DNA from: Streptomyces fungicidicus
GTDB lineage: Bacteria; Actinomycetota; Actinomycetes; Streptomycetales; Streptomycetaceae
Length of the DNA stretch: 64,000 nt
NCBI RefSeq assembly: GCF_003665435.1
Contig: NZ_CP023407.1
Location: 310,001 to 374,000 of the forward strand
Reading direction: 5' to 3'
Within the stretch, counting starts at the first letter, position 1. Each line of letters begins with the position of its first letter. The notes beneath the pieces were generated by a model, which searched no databases, was not told the origin of the DNA, and worked only from the letters and a program-made list of their open reading frames with translations. Of this stretch, positions 1-9,082 are shown piece by piece. The position numbers and the translations under genes are program-made.

Positions 1-73
1 ACAGACACAATGAGTCCTCGGCCTGTAGTGGCATCCACCACATACAGAGGTATGCGGTCGGGCAGGGCAGGGG

Positions 74-100
74 GCGGCCGTGGCGCGGGGCCACGGCCGC
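74..100. terminator. GC-rich hairpin after the secreted hydrolase gene
   Basis: Arms GCGGCCGTGGC and GCCACGGCCGC (11 bp) pair perfectly around a 5-nt loop. The hairpin begins 7 nt past the stop codon of the leftward hydrolase gene. There is no U-tract, which is common for Streptomyces terminators. Confidence 0.6.
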
Positions 101-107
101 GGAGTGG

Positions 108-1532
108 TCACCCTTCGAGGCGGCAGCTGGTGAGCAGGCTCGCCGGGGTGGCGTCCTCGGGCCGGGCCACGGTGTGGCTCGCGGGCGGGCGGTGCCCGGT
201 GGTGAGCCAGCTCTCCAGGGCGGTGAAGGACGAGCGGTGGCAGGGCAGCAGGGGCCGGAGCCGGTCCGGGAACGCGTCGGCGAGGGAATCGGTGTGCGTG
301 CCGTCCTCGATGCGGTAGTAGCGGTGCAGGTGACCGCGGCCCGCCTCACGGATCATGCGGGCGTAGACGTCGGAGTCCTTGGTGATGGGCAGCAGGACGT
401 CCAGCGTGCCGTGAAGGGTGATCAGCGGTTTGCCGATGCGGCCGGTCAGCGCGACCCGCTGGACGGCCTTGTGGACCTCGGCGGGACGGGCGGCGTAGTC
501 GTAGTCGGCGTCGCAGCCGGGGGTCCTGGGGGCGCAGTAGGGGGTGCCGGCCTCCGTCGCACCGTCGTAGGAGGGGTCGAACTCCTCGCGGTAGATGCGC
601 TGGGTCAGGTCCCAGTAGACCTGGTGGTGGAAGGGCCACAGGAACTCCGAGCCGGCCGGGAAGCCCGCCTCGTGCATGGCCGCGCGTGCCGCCTCCGCGT
701 CGGGGCCGCCCGCCGCGTAGGCGGGGTAGTGGCGCAGGGTGGGCGGCAGGAAGGTGAACAGGTTGGGACCCTTCGCGTCCCAGAGGGTGCCTTCCCAGTC
801 GACGCCGCCGTCGTACAGCTCGGGGTGGTTCTCCAGCTGCCACCGCACGAGGTAGCCGCCGTTGGACATCCCCGTGGCCAGGGTGCGCGTGGGCGGACGG
901 TGGTAGCGCTGGGCGACCACGGCCCGGGCGGCGCGGGTCAGCTGGGTGACCCGGTTGTTCCACTCGACGACCGCGTCACCGGGCCGGGAGCCGTCCTGGT
1001 GGAACGCCAGACCGGTGTTGCCCTTGTCGGTGGCCGCGTAGGCGTAGCCGCGGGCGAGCACCCAGTCGGCGATGGCCCGGTCGTTGGCGTACTGCTCGCG
1101 GTTGCCGGGGGTGCCGGCCACGACCAGTCCGCCGTTCCAGCGGTCGGGCAGCCGGATGACGAACTGCGAGTCGTGGTTCCAGCCGTGGTTGGTGTTGGTG
1201 GTCGAGGAGTCGGGGAAGTAGCCGTCGATCTGGATGCCCGGCACGCCCTCGGGAACGGTGAGGTCCTTCGGGGTGAGGCCGGCCCAGTCGGCCGGGTCGG
1301 TGTGGCCGGATGCCACGGTTCCCGCCGTGGTCAGCTCGTTCAGGCAGTCGGACCGCTGATGGGCGGCGCCCGGTACGCGGAGGTGGGACTGGTTGGCGCA
1401 GTGGCCCGCGCGGTCGGAGGCCGGACGGGCCGAGGCCGATGTGGGAAGCAGGGCCACGGCAGTGGACAGAGCGAGAGCACCGAGTACGGCGCGCCCTCTC
1501 CAGCCCGCACTGATGCCGGTGGACAACACCAT
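108..1532 (-). CDS. secreted alpha/beta hydrolase (3-hydroxybutyrate-oligomer hydrolase / tannase-like)
   Basis: A predicted secreted ester hydrolase of about 474 residues. The chosen ATG at 1532 has GGAGG six bases upstream and opens a good signal peptide (Arg-rich start, hydrophobic run, then ASA). The frame stays open further upstream, but that extension would bury the signal. The nucleophile elbow GMSNGG lies near residue 220. Candidate acid and base are in GTLDVLLP (about 378) and DGTHTDSL (about 414). Paired cysteines occur in the middle region, as expected of an exported protein. The family resembles 3-hydroxybutyrate oligomer hydrolases and tannase/feruloyl esterases, which cannot be separated by eye. 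The next gene upstream on the same strand is a PHB-depolymerase-like esterase, which favours the hydroxybutyrate reading. Confidence 0.8.
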   Translation of the reverse strand: MVLSTGISAGWRGRAVLGALALSTAVALLPTSASARPASDRAGHCANQSHLRVPGAAHQRSDCLNELTTAGTVASGHTDPADWAGLTPKDLTVPEGVPGIQIDGYFPDSSTTNTNHGWNHDSQFVIRLPDRWNGGLVVAGTPGNREQYANDRAIADWVLARGYAYAATDKGNTGLAFHQDGSRPGDAVVEWNNRVTQLTRAARAVVAQRYHRPPTRTLATGMSNGGYLVRWQLENHPELYDGGVDWEGTLWDAKGPNLFTFLPPTLRHYPAYAAGGPDAEAARAAMHEAGFPAGSEFLWPFHHQVYWDLTQRIYREEFDPSYDGATEAGTPYCAPRTPGCDADYDYAARPAEVHKAVQRVALTGRIGKPLITLHGTLDVLLPITKDSDVYARMIREAGRGHLHRYYRIEDGTHTDSLADAFPDRLRPLLPCHRSSFTALESWLTTGHRPPASHTVARPEDATPASLLTSCRLEG

Positions 1533-1708
1533 GGAGACCTCCAGTGGACGGCGGTGGATGGACGGGCTGGAGGCTAGGCGGCATGTCCGACACGGCGACA
1601 TGTGTGTGCCCACCACGACCGCGGCCTCTCTGCAGTGGGCCGCAACCATGACGGGCACAAGACCGTGGACGCCGCGGGACGACGACCACGGTCATGACCG
1701 GCTCGCCT

Positions 1709-3241
1709 TCAGCTGCAGGTGCCGTCCGCGAGGGTGAAGTGGCCCGCGGGTGACTCCTTCAGGGTGTGGGTGACGAATATGTTGTACAGCCCCATGTTCT
1801 GGCCCGATCCCTTGGCATAGGTGTAGCCGCCGCTGGTGGTGGCGCGTCCTGCCTGCACATGGGCGTAGTTGCTGGCGGTCCAGCAGGCTGCCGTGCCTCC
1901 GGTGGTCCACGCGGTGACGAGGCCGGAGAGGCGCCCGGTGGTGCCGTCGGCACCGCGGGCGGCGACCGCGTAGGTGTGGGAGGTGCCCGGGGTCAGACCG
2001 CTGTCGGTGTACGACGTGGCGCCCACCGTGGTGAGCGGCGCCCCGTCGCGGTGGACGAGATAGCCGTCGGCGCCGTCGACGGGTTCCCAGCTCAGGCGGA
2101 GGGTGGTGTCGGTGGCGTCGCCCACGGTCAGACCGGTGGGGGCGGGCAGCCCGTCGTCCTCCACGGGTTCCGCCAGGCCGAAGAACTCGGTGATCCAGTG
2201 GCTGGAGCAGAGGGAGTCCTGGAAGTTGACGGTGCCGGTGCTGCCGCACTGCTGAGGTCCGCTGCCGGGGTCGACCGGCGTGGCGTGCCCGATGTCCGGG
2301 ACGCGGTTCACCTCGACGGCCACCGAGCCGTCGGCGGCGGTGTATTCCTCGTGCCGGGTGGAGTTCGGGCCGATCAGGGAGATGCGGGCCGGCGTCTGGG
2401 AGAGGCCGTGCAGTGCGGTCCACTGGTCGCGCAGTTCGTCGGCGTTGCGGGGGACGACCTTGGTGTCCTTGTCGCCGTGCCAGACGGCCATGCGGGGCCA
2501 GGGGCCGGACCACGAGGGGTGGGCGTCGCGCACCCGCTGCGCCCATTGGGCCGGGGTGAGGTCGGTTCCCGGGCTCATGCACGTGCCGGCGGCCACGAGG
2601 TCGCCGGCGCAGCCGTAGGGCAGGCCCGCGACGACCGCGCCGGCCTGGAAGACGTCCGGGTACATGGCGAGCATCACCGACGTCATGGCGCCGCCGGCGG
2701 ACAGGCCGGTGACGTAGGTCCGCCCGGAGTCCGCCCCGTAGGCGGAGACCGTGTGCGCCGCCATCTGACGGATCGACGCGGCTTCGCCCTGGCCCCTGCG
2801 GGTGTCGGCGGGCTGGAACCAGTTGAAGCACTTGCTCATGTTGTTCGCGGTCGTGGTCTCGGCGAAGACCACCAGGAACTTGTGCCGGTCGGCGAGTTCG
2901 GGCAGGCCGGAGTTGTCGGCGTACAACTGGGCGTTCTGGCTGCAGCCGTGCAGCGCGAACACCACCGCCGGGCGGTCGGGCAGGGACGCGGGACGGTAGA
3001 CGTACATGTTCAACTGGCCCGGGTTGGCACCGAAGTCGGTGACCCTGGTCAGGCCGGCCGCGGCGTGGGCCGTCGGCGCCGGGCCGGCCAGGGCGGCCGC
3101 GAGGACCAGGGCCGCGACTGCCACGAGGCGGGACAGCAGTCCGCGCCACCCGCGCCCCGAGGGGGCGGGCGAGGCGACCGGGGGCGGTACGGACGGGATA
3201 CGGGACGGCGGGACGGTGGTTCCCCGCGACGGCGACTGCAT
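1709..3241 (-). CDS. extracellular PHB depolymerase family esterase with fibronectin III domain
   Basis: A secreted esterase of about 510 residues. A charged, proline-rich leader of about 40 residues precedes a hydrophobic segment ending AHA-A, a signal peptide cleavage motif. The catalytic domain follows, with oxyanion-region HGCSQN and nucleophile GLSAGGA near residue 182, a pattern of the LpqC/PHB depolymerase esterase family. Residues about 365-450 form a fibronectin type III-like module (PAPTGLTVGDATDTTLRLSW), then a C-terminal Cys-containing tail that may bind polymer. ATG at 3241 was chosen because GAGGGAG lies about 7 nt upstream; an ATG nine codons earlier lacks such a site. The enzyme should cleave short-chain polyhydroxyalkanoate or related polyester outside the cell. 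Its partner downstream would cleave oligomers. Confidence 0.82.
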   Translation of the reverse strand: MQSPSRGTTVPPSRIPSVPPPVASPAPSGRGWRGLLSRLVAVAALVLAAALAGPAPTAHAAAGLTRVTDFGANPGQLNMYVYRPASLPDRPAVVFALHGCSQNAQLYADNSGLPELADRHKFLVVFAETTTANNMSKCFNWFQPADTRRGQGEAASIRQMAAHTVSAYGADSGRTYVTGLSAGGAMTSVMLAMYPDVFQAGAVVAGLPYGCAGDLVAAGTCMSPGTDLTPAQWAQRVRDAHPSWSGPWPRMAVWHGDKDTKVVPRNADELRDQWTALHGLSQTPARISLIGPNSTRHEEYTAADGSVAVEVNRVPDIGHATPVDPGSGPQQCGSTGTVNFQDSLCSSHWITEFFGLAEPVEDDGLPAPTGLTVGDATDTTLRLSWEPVDGADGYLVHRDGAPLTTVGATSYTDSGLTPGTSHTYAVAARGADGTTGRLSGLVTAWTTGGTAACWTASNYAHVQAGRATTSGGYTYAKGSGQNMGLYNIFVTHTLKESPAGHFTLADGTCS

Positions 3242-3419
3242 GGCGGCTCCCTCGGTGTCATGGGACACCGGGCGCTGTGCCGGCTCGATTCAGCCGGAGC
3301 GGCCCGGTGTCCGGCACCGTAGGGTGTGGCCGGCGGGCCACGGTATGGCAGGGACCCCCACAGCCCGACCGTCGCCACGGGAACGCGCGGGGATTGTGCC
3401 GCCGGCACGCTTCTGTTAG

Positions 3420-4079
3420 TCAGACACCGGCAGGCGCTTCCAGGTGCGCGGGCACGAGCAGGTCGGCGCCCGTCGCGGTGCGCACGTCGTCGACGCCCAC
3501 TCCCGGGGCGAGTTCGGCCAGGGAGAACCCGTCCGGGGTGATGTCGATGACGGCGAGATCGGTGATGACGCGCTGCACGACACCGGTGCCGGTCAGGGGC
3601 AGGTCGCAGGTGGCGACGAGCTTGGGGCTGCCGTCCTTGGCGGTGTGCTCCATCAGCACGATGACCCGGCGGGCCCCGTGGACCAGGTCCATGGCACCGC
3701 CCATGCCCTTGACCATCTTCCCCGGGATCATCCAGTTGGCCAGATCCCCGGAGCTCGCCACCTGCATGGCCCCCAGCACGGCGGTGTCGATGTGCCCGCC
3801 GCGGATCATGCCGAAGGACAGCGCGGAGTCGAAGAAGGACGCGCCGGGCAGCACCGTCACCGTCTCCTTGCCCGCGTTGATCAGGTCGGAGTCGATCTCC
3901 TCCTCGAGCGGGTACGGGCCGACGCCGAGGATGCCGTTCTCGGACTGCAGCACCACCTCGACGCCCGGCGGCAGGTGATTGGGGATCAGGGTGGGCAGGC
4001 CGATGCCGAGGTTGACGTAGGTGCCGTCCACCAGTTCGCGGGCGGCCCGGGCCGCCATCTGCTCGCGCGTGAGTGCCAT
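3420..4079 (-). CDS. scoB: 3-oxoacid CoA-transferase subunit B
   Basis: The beta subunit (about 219 residues) of a two-chain CoA-transferase moving CoA from succinyl-CoA to a 3-oxoacid such as acetoacetate or 3-oxoadipate. The [12 protein letters not shown] segment carries the Glu that forms the glutamyl-CoA thioester in class I CoA-transferases. [11 protein letters not shown] near the N-terminus and [16 protein letters not shown] in the centre are family hallmarks. The start lies one base after the stop of the alpha subunit (TGA-C-ATG), so the two chains are translationally coupled. Substrate cannot be fixed from sequence. No pca ring-cleavage genes are nearby, while two PHB-type esterases are, so acetoacetate is the better guess. 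Confidence 0.9.
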   Translation of the reverse strand: MALTREQMAARAARELVDGTYVNLGIGLPTLIPNHLPPGVEVVLQSENGILGVGPYPLEEEIDSDLINAGKETVTVLPGASFFDSALSFGMIRGGHIDTAVLGAMQVASSGDLANWMIPGKMVKGMGGAMDLVHGARRVIVLMEHTAKDGSPKLVATCDLPLTGTGVVQRVITDLAVIDITPDGFSLAELAPGVGVDDVRTATGADLLVPAHLEAPAGV

Positions 4080-4080
4080 G

Positions 4081-4863
4081 TCAGGCACCGCCTTCCTGCT
4101 CGCTGCGCACACACCGTCGTTCGATCCGTCGCTCGGCGGCCGGATCGTCGGGGAAGACCCGGACCACCCGCTGCACGAACACCCCCGGCAGGTGCACCTC
4201 GTCCGGGTCCAGTTCACCGGGCTCCACCAGGTGCTCGACCTCGGCGACGGTGACCCGGCCGGCCATCGCGGCCAGTGGGTTGAAGTTGCGGGCCGAGGAG
4301 CGGAACACCAGGTTGCCGTGGCGGTCCCCGATGGTGGCCCGCACCAGGCCGTAATCGGTCCTGATGCCTTCCTCCAGCAGGTACTCACGGCCGTCGAACG
4401 TCCGTGTCTCCTTCGGCGGCGACGCCACCGCGACCTGCCCGTCCGGCGCGTACCGCCAGGGCAGCCCGCCGTCGCCGATCTGCGTCCCGGCCCCGGCAGG
4501 CGTGTAGAAGGCCGGGATGCCCGCGCCGCCCGCGCGCAGCCGTTCGGCGAGGGTGCCCTGCGGCACCAGCTCCACCTCCAGCTCGCCGCTCAGGTACTGG
4601 CGGGCGAACTCCTTGTTCTCGCCCACGTACGAGCTGGTCATGCGCGCGATCCGGCCGGCCCGCAGCAGGAGGCCGAGCCCCCAGTCGTCCACTCCGCAGT
4701 TGTTGGAGACGACCTTGAGACCGCCCGCCCCCTGCTCCAGCAGGGCGGCGATCAGCGCACTCGGTATGCCGCACAGTCCGAACCCGCCGACGGCCAGTGA
4801 CGCCCCCTGAGGGATGTCCGCCACTGCCTCGGCCACGCTGTCGACCGTCTTGTCCAGCCCCAT
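4081..4863 (-). CDS. scoA: 3-oxoacid CoA-transferase subunit A
   Basis: The alpha subunit (about 260 residues) of the same CoA-transferase. Its N-terminal [15 protein letters not shown] and [13 protein letters not shown] motifs are typical of SCOT/PcaI alpha chains. The ATG at 4863 has GGAGAGGGG about 4 nt upstream; an in-frame extension upstream is rejected because it lacks family homology features. It is the first gene of the scoAB pair, reading leftward toward the two secreted esterases but separated from them by about 180 nt. Confidence 0.9.
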   Translation of the reverse strand: MGLDKTVDSVAEAVADIPQGASLAVGGFGLCGIPSALIAALLEQGAGGLKVVSNNCGVDDWGLGLLLRAGRIARMTSSYVGENKEFARQYLSGELEVELVPQGTLAERLRAGGAGIPAFYTPAGAGTQIGDGGLPWRYAPDGQVAVASPPKETRTFDGREYLLEEGIRTDYGLVRATIGDRHGNLVFRSSARNFNPLAAMAGRVTVAEVEHLVEPGELDPDEVHLPGVFVQRVVRVFPDDPAAERRIERRCVRSEQEGGA

Positions 4864-4881
4864 ACTGCCCCTCTCCGTCAA

Positions 4882-4897
4882 GGGGCGCGTACGCCCC
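4882..4897. promoter_or_regulatory. inverted repeat upstream of scoA
   Basis: GGGGCG-CGTA-CGCCCC lies 18 bp upstream of the scoA start codon. Position and symmetry fit a small operator, but in GC-rich DNA short dyads of this kind are common. Confidence 0.25.
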
Positions 4898-5153
4898 GAA
4901 CGGCCCAGGCGCGCACATCGTCCGACCTGTGCGCCCATGGCCTTTCCCACGACGCGACGACACTAAGGACGCACGAGGGCCCCTCGGTATGGCTGCTTCC
5001 CCTACCTTCCGATGGGTCGGAGTGTGGCTCGTGACCAGGGCCGACCGGTGGGCGCCCGCCCGGGCTCACCCACCGCGCGGGCGAATGCGGTGTCACCCGT
5101 GCCCACACCTGTGGCCTGCGGGTATGTGTTCCGGCCATAGCGGTGCCGTGTGT

Positions 5154-6083
5154 TCAGACTCCGTAGCGGGTGGCCAGGGTCCGTGTCGTCGCGGCGATGC
5201 GGTCGCGGAGTTCGGCCGGTGCCATGACCTCGACGTCGGCGCCCAGCCGGAGGAACTCTCCGTGGGCGTGATCGATCGATTCGATGGGCACCCGGGTCTC
5301 CGTCCACCCCTCGCCCTCGGGTGTCACGCCGATACGGCGGGCACCCTCCGGAGTGAGCCGTACCAGAGCTTCGCCGGTGTGCAGCCGGGCCCGAAAGTCC
5401 TCCAGGTGGCCCTTCCAGTGCGCGGCGAGGTCGAAGTCGTCCGGGACGGTGAACCGATCCTCCAGGGACTGGAGTTCGAGGATCTGGTCGACGCGGTAGG
5501 TGCGAATCCCGTGCGGTCCGTTCGCGACCAGGTACCAGCGGCCGGCCTTGAGTACGAGCCCGTACGGCTCGACCCGGCGCTCGATCTCCTCCGGTGCCCG
5601 CCAGCGCCGGTACCGCAGGTGCACCGCCCGCCGTGTCCACACCGCGTCGGCCACCGAGGGCAGGTGAGGTGTCTGACCGGTGGCCCCGTACCAGCCGGGG
5701 GCGTCGAACAGGAAGCGTTCCTGGATCCGCCCGGCGTGCTCCCGCGGCTCCGTGGACAGGGCGGCCCGCAGTTTGAGCCGGGCGGTGGCGAGGGCGTCGC
5801 CGAGGCCCAGCTCGGTGGCGGGCCCGGGGAGCGCGGCGAGGAACGCGGCCCGCGCCTCGTCCGCGGTCAGTCCGGTGAGGCGGGTCCGGTAGCCGTCGAC
5901 CAGTCGGTAGCCGCCCGCGTGTCCGGCGTCGCCGTAGAGCGGGATGCCGGCGGCACCGAGCGCCTCGACGTCCCGGTAGACCGTGCGGACCGAGACCTCG
6001 AGTTCCTCGGCCAGCTGCCGTGCCGTCATCCGGCCCCGGTCCTGGAGCAGGAGGAGCAGGGTGACCAGTCGGCTCGCACGCAT
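5154..6083 (-). CDS. YafY-type WYL-domain transcriptional regulator
   Basis: A regulator of about 309 residues. The N-terminal HTH_11 winged helix (residues 1-55, with TARQLAEELEVSVRTVYRD as recognition region) is followed by a linker and a WYL ligand-binding domain (about 135-215, including WRAPEEIERRVEPYGLVLKAGRWYLVA) and a C-terminal WCX-like part. Such proteins bind small ligands or nucleic acid effectors and often control the gene next door. It is divergent from the NIPSNAP gene, and a perfect 8-bp inverted repeat sits in the 56-nt space between them, so autoregulation plus control of that neighbour is likely. Confidence 0.92.
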   Translation of the reverse strand: MRASRLVTLLLLLQDRGRMTARQLAEELEVSVRTVYRDVEALGAAGIPLYGDAGHAGGYRLVDGYRTRLTGLTADEARAAFLAALPGPATELGLGDALATARLKLRAALSTEPREHAGRIQERFLFDAPGWYGATGQTPHLPSVADAVWTRRAVHLRYRRWRAPEEIERRVEPYGLVLKAGRWYLVANGPHGIRTYRVDQILELQSLEDRFTVPDDFDLAAHWKGHLEDFRARLHTGEALVRLTPEGARRIGVTPEGEGWTETRVPIESIDHAHGEFLRLGADVEVMAPAELRDRIAATTRTLATRYGV

Positions 6084-6096
6084 GCCGCACAGTATT

Positions 6097-6117
6097 CACT
6101 GACAGTGGATGTCAGTG
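6097..6117. promoter_or_regulatory. probable operator of the WYL regulator
   Basis: CACTGACA-GTGGA-TGTCAGTG is a perfect inverted repeat with a 5-nt spacer. It lies 13 nt from the regulator start and 22 nt from the NIPSNAP start, so it overlaps both promoter regions. ACTGACA/TGTCAGT half-sites are typical of YafY-like WYL regulators as far as I recall. Confidence 0.75.
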
Positions 6118-6139
6118 GAGTCCGCCTAGCCTGCGGCGC

Positions 6140-6739
6140 ATGAACGACATCCACGTGCCTCACCCGGACCCGGACGGCCAAGGTTCGAGCATCGTCGAAC
6201 TGCGGCAGTACACCCTGCGTCCCGGTGCCCGGGAGACGCTGATCGAGCTGTTCGAACGGGAGTTCGTAACCGGTCAGCGGGCGGCCGGGATCGCCGTCGG
6301 CGGCCGGTTCCGCGACCTCGACGACCCGGACCGCTTCGTCTGGCTGCGCCGGTTCCCGGACATGGCGCACCGCCGGCGCGCGCTGGAGGCGTTCTACACC
6401 GGCGCGGTATGGCGGAGGCACCGCGACGCGGCGAACGCCACCATGGTCGACAGCGACGACGTGCTGCTGTTGCGCGGTCCGGGCTTCGTGCCCGAGCCGG
6501 GCACCGGCGAGGTCGTCGCGACGGTCTGCCGGCCGCCGGACGCGGCTGCCTTCGACGCGTACGCCGCGGTGCACCTGGGCCCGCGCCACGCGCTGCACCG
6601 CACCGAGCACGCCGTGAACGACTATCCCCGTCTGCCCGTGCGCACCGGGGTCGACGTCCGGGTCTGGTTCGGGCCTGCCGGGGCGCCTCCCTGGCCGGTC
6701 CAGAGGCTGCGGCTGGAGCCTGTGACGACCGGCGGCTGA
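6140..6739 (+). CDS. NIPSNAP family protein
   Basis: A cytoplasmic protein of about 199 residues with two ferredoxin-like NIPSNAP repeats. The first is evident as VELRQYTLRPGARETLIELF plus LEAFYTGAVWRRHRDAANAT. The second half (about 105-190) is more diverged. The family function is not settled; members are often monooxygenase-like or stress-associated. The start ATG is preceded by a candidate -10 TAGCCT at 6127-6132. It is probably the main target of the divergent WYL regulator. Confidence 0.88.
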   Translation: MNDIHVPHPDPDGQGSSIVELRQYTLRPGARETLIELFEREFVTGQRAAGIAVGGRFRDLDDPDRFVWLRRFPDMAHRRRALEAFYTGAVWRRHRDAANATMVDSDDVLLLRGPGFVPEPGTGEVVATVCRPPDAAAFDAYAAVHLGPRHALHRTEHAVNDYPRLPVRTGVDVRVWFGPAGAPPWPVQRLRLEPVTTGG

Positions 6740-6768
6740 CAGCGGGCCGGGCGCAAGGAGTGGCCGGC

Positions 6769-7203
6769 TCAGTCGAGGCAGAACTCGTTGCCCTCGATGT
6801 CCTGCATCACGATGCACGACTCGTTGTCGTCGTCCGCAGGCAGGAGCCGCACGCGTACCGCGCCGAGCGCCACCAGCCGTGCGCACTCGGCCTCCAGCGT
6901 GGCCAGACGCTCCTCACCCACGAGGCCGGTGCCGGCCCGCACGTCGAGATGCACCCGGTTCTTGGCGACCTTGCCTTCGGGCACCCGCTGGAAGAACAGG
7001 CGCGGACCCACTCCTGCCGGATCGGCGCAGGCGAACCACGAACCGCGGTCCTCGGGCGGCAGCGAGCGGTTGAACTCCTCCCAGGTGGCGAAACCCTCCG
7101 GCGCCGGGGGTACGGCATACCCCAGCACCTCGCACCAGAAGCGGGCGACCCGCTCGGGATCCGCACAGTCGAAGGTGACCTGGAACTGCTTGACCGATGC
7201 CAT
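6769..7203 (-). CDS. VOC family (glyoxalase/bleomycin-resistance fold) protein
   Basis: About 144 residues with two beta-alpha-beta-beta-beta halves. The first begins QVTFDCADPERVARFWCEVLGY, the second runs through NRVHLDVRAG to the C-terminal MQDIEGNEFCLD, whose Glu is a usual metal ligand. Many actinobacterial homologues are annotated only as VOC proteins; substrate unknown. It is convergent with the NIPSNAP gene. Confidence 0.88.
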   Translation of the reverse strand: MASVKQFQVTFDCADPERVARFWCEVLGYAVPPAPEGFATWEEFNRSLPPEDRGSWFACADPAGVGPRLFFQRVPEGKVAKNRVHLDVRAGTGLVGEERLATLEAECARLVALGAVRVRLLPADDDNESCIVMQDIEGNEFCLD

Positions 7204-7270
7204 CGGCCCACCGTAACAGCGGGCTTCGCCCTGACTGCCGTTCGGGTCGGGCATGCGCGAGGATGACCGT

Positions 7271-7990
7271 ATGGAGGCTCGTTTCCTGGGCATCGCCCAG
7301 CTGGTCGACGTCCCGTCCGCGGCGGTCGTGGTCGACGTCATGCGCGCGTTCACGGTGGCGGCGTGGGCCTTCGGCCAGGGGGCGGAAAGGATCGTTCTCG
7401 CCGGGTCGTTGGACGAGGCCCTGGCGCTCAAGGCCCGCCACCCACATTGGGTCACGCTCAAGGACGGTCCGCCCGCGCCGGGCTTCGACATGGTCAACTC
7501 GCCGGGTCTGCTGCGCCGCATCGACCTCGGCGGGCGGACCGTGGTGCAGAAGACCACGGCGGGGACCGTCGGTGCCCTGGCGGTCAAGGACGCGTCGCTG
7601 GTGCTCTGCGCCGGCTTCGTGGTGGCGGAGGCGACGGCTCGGATGCTCCGGACACACGAGGGCGACGGTGTCACGTTCGTGGTCACCGGTGAGGACGGAC
7701 GTGCCGAAGAAGACCTGGCGTGTGCTCAGTACATCGCTCTCCGGGCAAGCGGGGAGGGGACGGCCGGCGCGGCAGAGTTCCTCCGCCGCGCCGGCCGGTC
7801 GCGTGCCGCGGGCGAGTTGGCGCGGGGCGTGCGTCGAGGAGCCCATCCCGACGACGCGGCGCTCTGTCTCGAGCTGGACAGGTTCCCCTTCGCCATGGTG
7901 GCGACGGTGGAGGACTCACTCATGGTGCTCCGTCCACACGCCGTGCCTTCACCGTCCGACGAGCCTTCGCAGGACCCGACGGGGGGCTGA
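7271..7990 (+). CDS. 2-phosphosulfolactate phosphatase (ComB) family protein
   Basis: About 239 residues with the ComB fold: [21 protein letters not shown] at the N-terminus, [15 protein letters not shown], and [11 protein letters not shown] in the middle. These match the magnesium-dependent phosphosulfolactate phosphatase family of coenzyme M synthesis. Streptomyces has no coenzyme M pathway, so here it is a family-level call and the substrate is probably another phosphorylated acid. ATG at 7271 has GAGGA about 8 nt upstream; an ATG six codons earlier lies before that site. Confidence 0.85.
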   Translation: MEARFLGIAQLVDVPSAAVVVDVMRAFTVAAWAFGQGAERIVLAGSLDEALALKARHPHWVTLKDGPPAPGFDMVNSPGLLRRIDLGGRTVVQKTTAGTVGALAVKDASLVLCAGFVVAEATARMLRTHEGDGVTFVVTGEDGRAEEDLACAQYIALRASGEGTAGAAEFLRRAGRSRAAGELARGVRRGAHPDDAALCLELDRFPFAMVATVEDSLMVLRPHAVPSPSDEPSQDPTGG

Positions 7991-7998
7991 GGTCCCGT

Positions 7999-8955
7999 TC
8001 AAGCGGTCCGCGGGCAGCTGGGATCGGCGATCGCCGACACCGTGTACGGGGGCTCACCGGGCGGATCGTCGAGCTGGCTGTTGACGACGTACAGCCGACA
8101 GCCGTGCCGGGCGAGCGTGGTGGGCAGGTCGAACGGCTCGCCGGTGATCCGGTGCCGCACCGCGCCGGTACGCAGGTCCTGGCTCAGCTCGGCGACGTAC
8201 ACTCCGCTCGGCGCACCGTAGTTGATCACCGCGTACAGGGTCCGGCCGCGCAGCACCATGCCGTCGGCGCCGAACGACTCTTCGCCCAGGCGCACTTGTT
8301 CCACCTCGCGCGAGGAGGTGTCCACCCGCCACAGTGCCTCCGTGCCGTTGGACGCCACCAGCAGCGTGCCGCCCTCGCGGTCGGCCACGATGCCGTTGAG
8401 CAGCCAGTACCGCGCGGGGAACCGGGGGTTGGCGCCGCGGATGTCGAGCCAGGGCCGCAGCGGGCCCAGCCGGCCGTGCCGCAGCTCGGCCCGGTGGACG
8501 ACGGGGTTGGCCCAGTCGGTGACGTAGACGGCGTCCCTGGTGATCACGAGGTCGTTGAGATCCGCGGTGCCGAGGGGGCCGTCCTCGGCGGTACGCCGGG
8601 CCAGCAGCCGCCCTCGCTCGTCGTGCACCGTGAGGCTCGCGCCGCCGACGGAGTAGACGCGGCCGCGCCGGTCGGTGTGCACGCCGAGCGTGCTGGTGCG
8701 GTCGTCGATCCCCCGGGCGGCGAACGGACGCAGTTCCGGGTCGCCCACGTGGCCGCGGAACAGCCGGCCGGTGCCGTCGGACGACACGTACACCGTGCCG
8801 TCACGCGCCACGGCGATGCCCTCGGGCAGTACCCCCGGAGCCCGGGAGACGACATAGGTGTCGGGCAGGCCACGGGCGCCGGCGGCGCCGGTCTGGCCGG
8901 CGACCGCGAGGAGCACGGAGGCTCCCAGACAGAACAGACGTGTCGTCACGCGCAT
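7999..8955 (-). CDS. secreted SMP-30/NHL-like beta-propeller protein
   Basis: About 318 residues with a signal peptide (MRVTTRLFCLGASVLLAVAG, cleavage near GAAGARG). Repeated blades of the form GIAVARDGTVYVSS, LGVHTDRRGRVYSV, DLVITRDAVYVTDW and GIVADREGGTLLVAS indicate a six-bladed SMP-30/gluconolactonase-like propeller. Two cysteines near the C-terminus may pair. It may act as an extracellular lactonase or a binding protein. It is convergent with the ComB-like gene, with only 8 nt between. Confidence 0.8.
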   Translation of the reverse strand: MRVTTRLFCLGASVLLAVAGQTGAAGARGLPDTYVVSRAPGVLPEGIAVARDGTVYVSSDGTGRLFRGHVGDPELRPFAARGIDDRTSTLGVHTDRRGRVYSVGGASLTVHDERGRLLARRTAEDGPLGTADLNDLVITRDAVYVTDWANPVVHRAELRHGRLGPLRPWLDIRGANPRFPARYWLLNGIVADREGGTLLVASNGTEALWRVDTSSREVEQVRLGEESFGADGMVLRGRTLYAVINYGAPSGVYVAELSQDLRTGAVRHRITGEPFDLPTTLARHGCRLYVVNSQLDDPPGEPPYTVSAIADPSCPRTA

Positions 8956-9039
8956 GGACGGACCTCCAGGGGCAGCCTTGGACGCAAGGCTTCGTCGACC
9001 GGGTCCCCAGGCTCACCCGTGGGGGGCGAGCAACGCGCG

Positions 9040-9063
9040 GCCTTTCAACCCTGGCTGAAAGGC
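9040..9063. promoter_or_regulatory. inverted repeat upstream of the ArsR-type regulator
   Basis: GCCTTTCA and TGAAAGGC are perfect 8-bp arms with an 8-nt spacer, ending 19 nt before the GTG start of the regulator. AT-containing dyads stand out here. It is placed to repress both this gene and the divergent propeller gene. Confidence 0.6.
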
Positions 9064-9082
9064 TCGCGGTTGCCGATAATCG

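Noticed and set aside
1582..1602. CATGTC-N9-GACATG dyad upstream of the first hydrolase
   Set aside because: Short arms and no regulator nearby; not distinguishable from chance.
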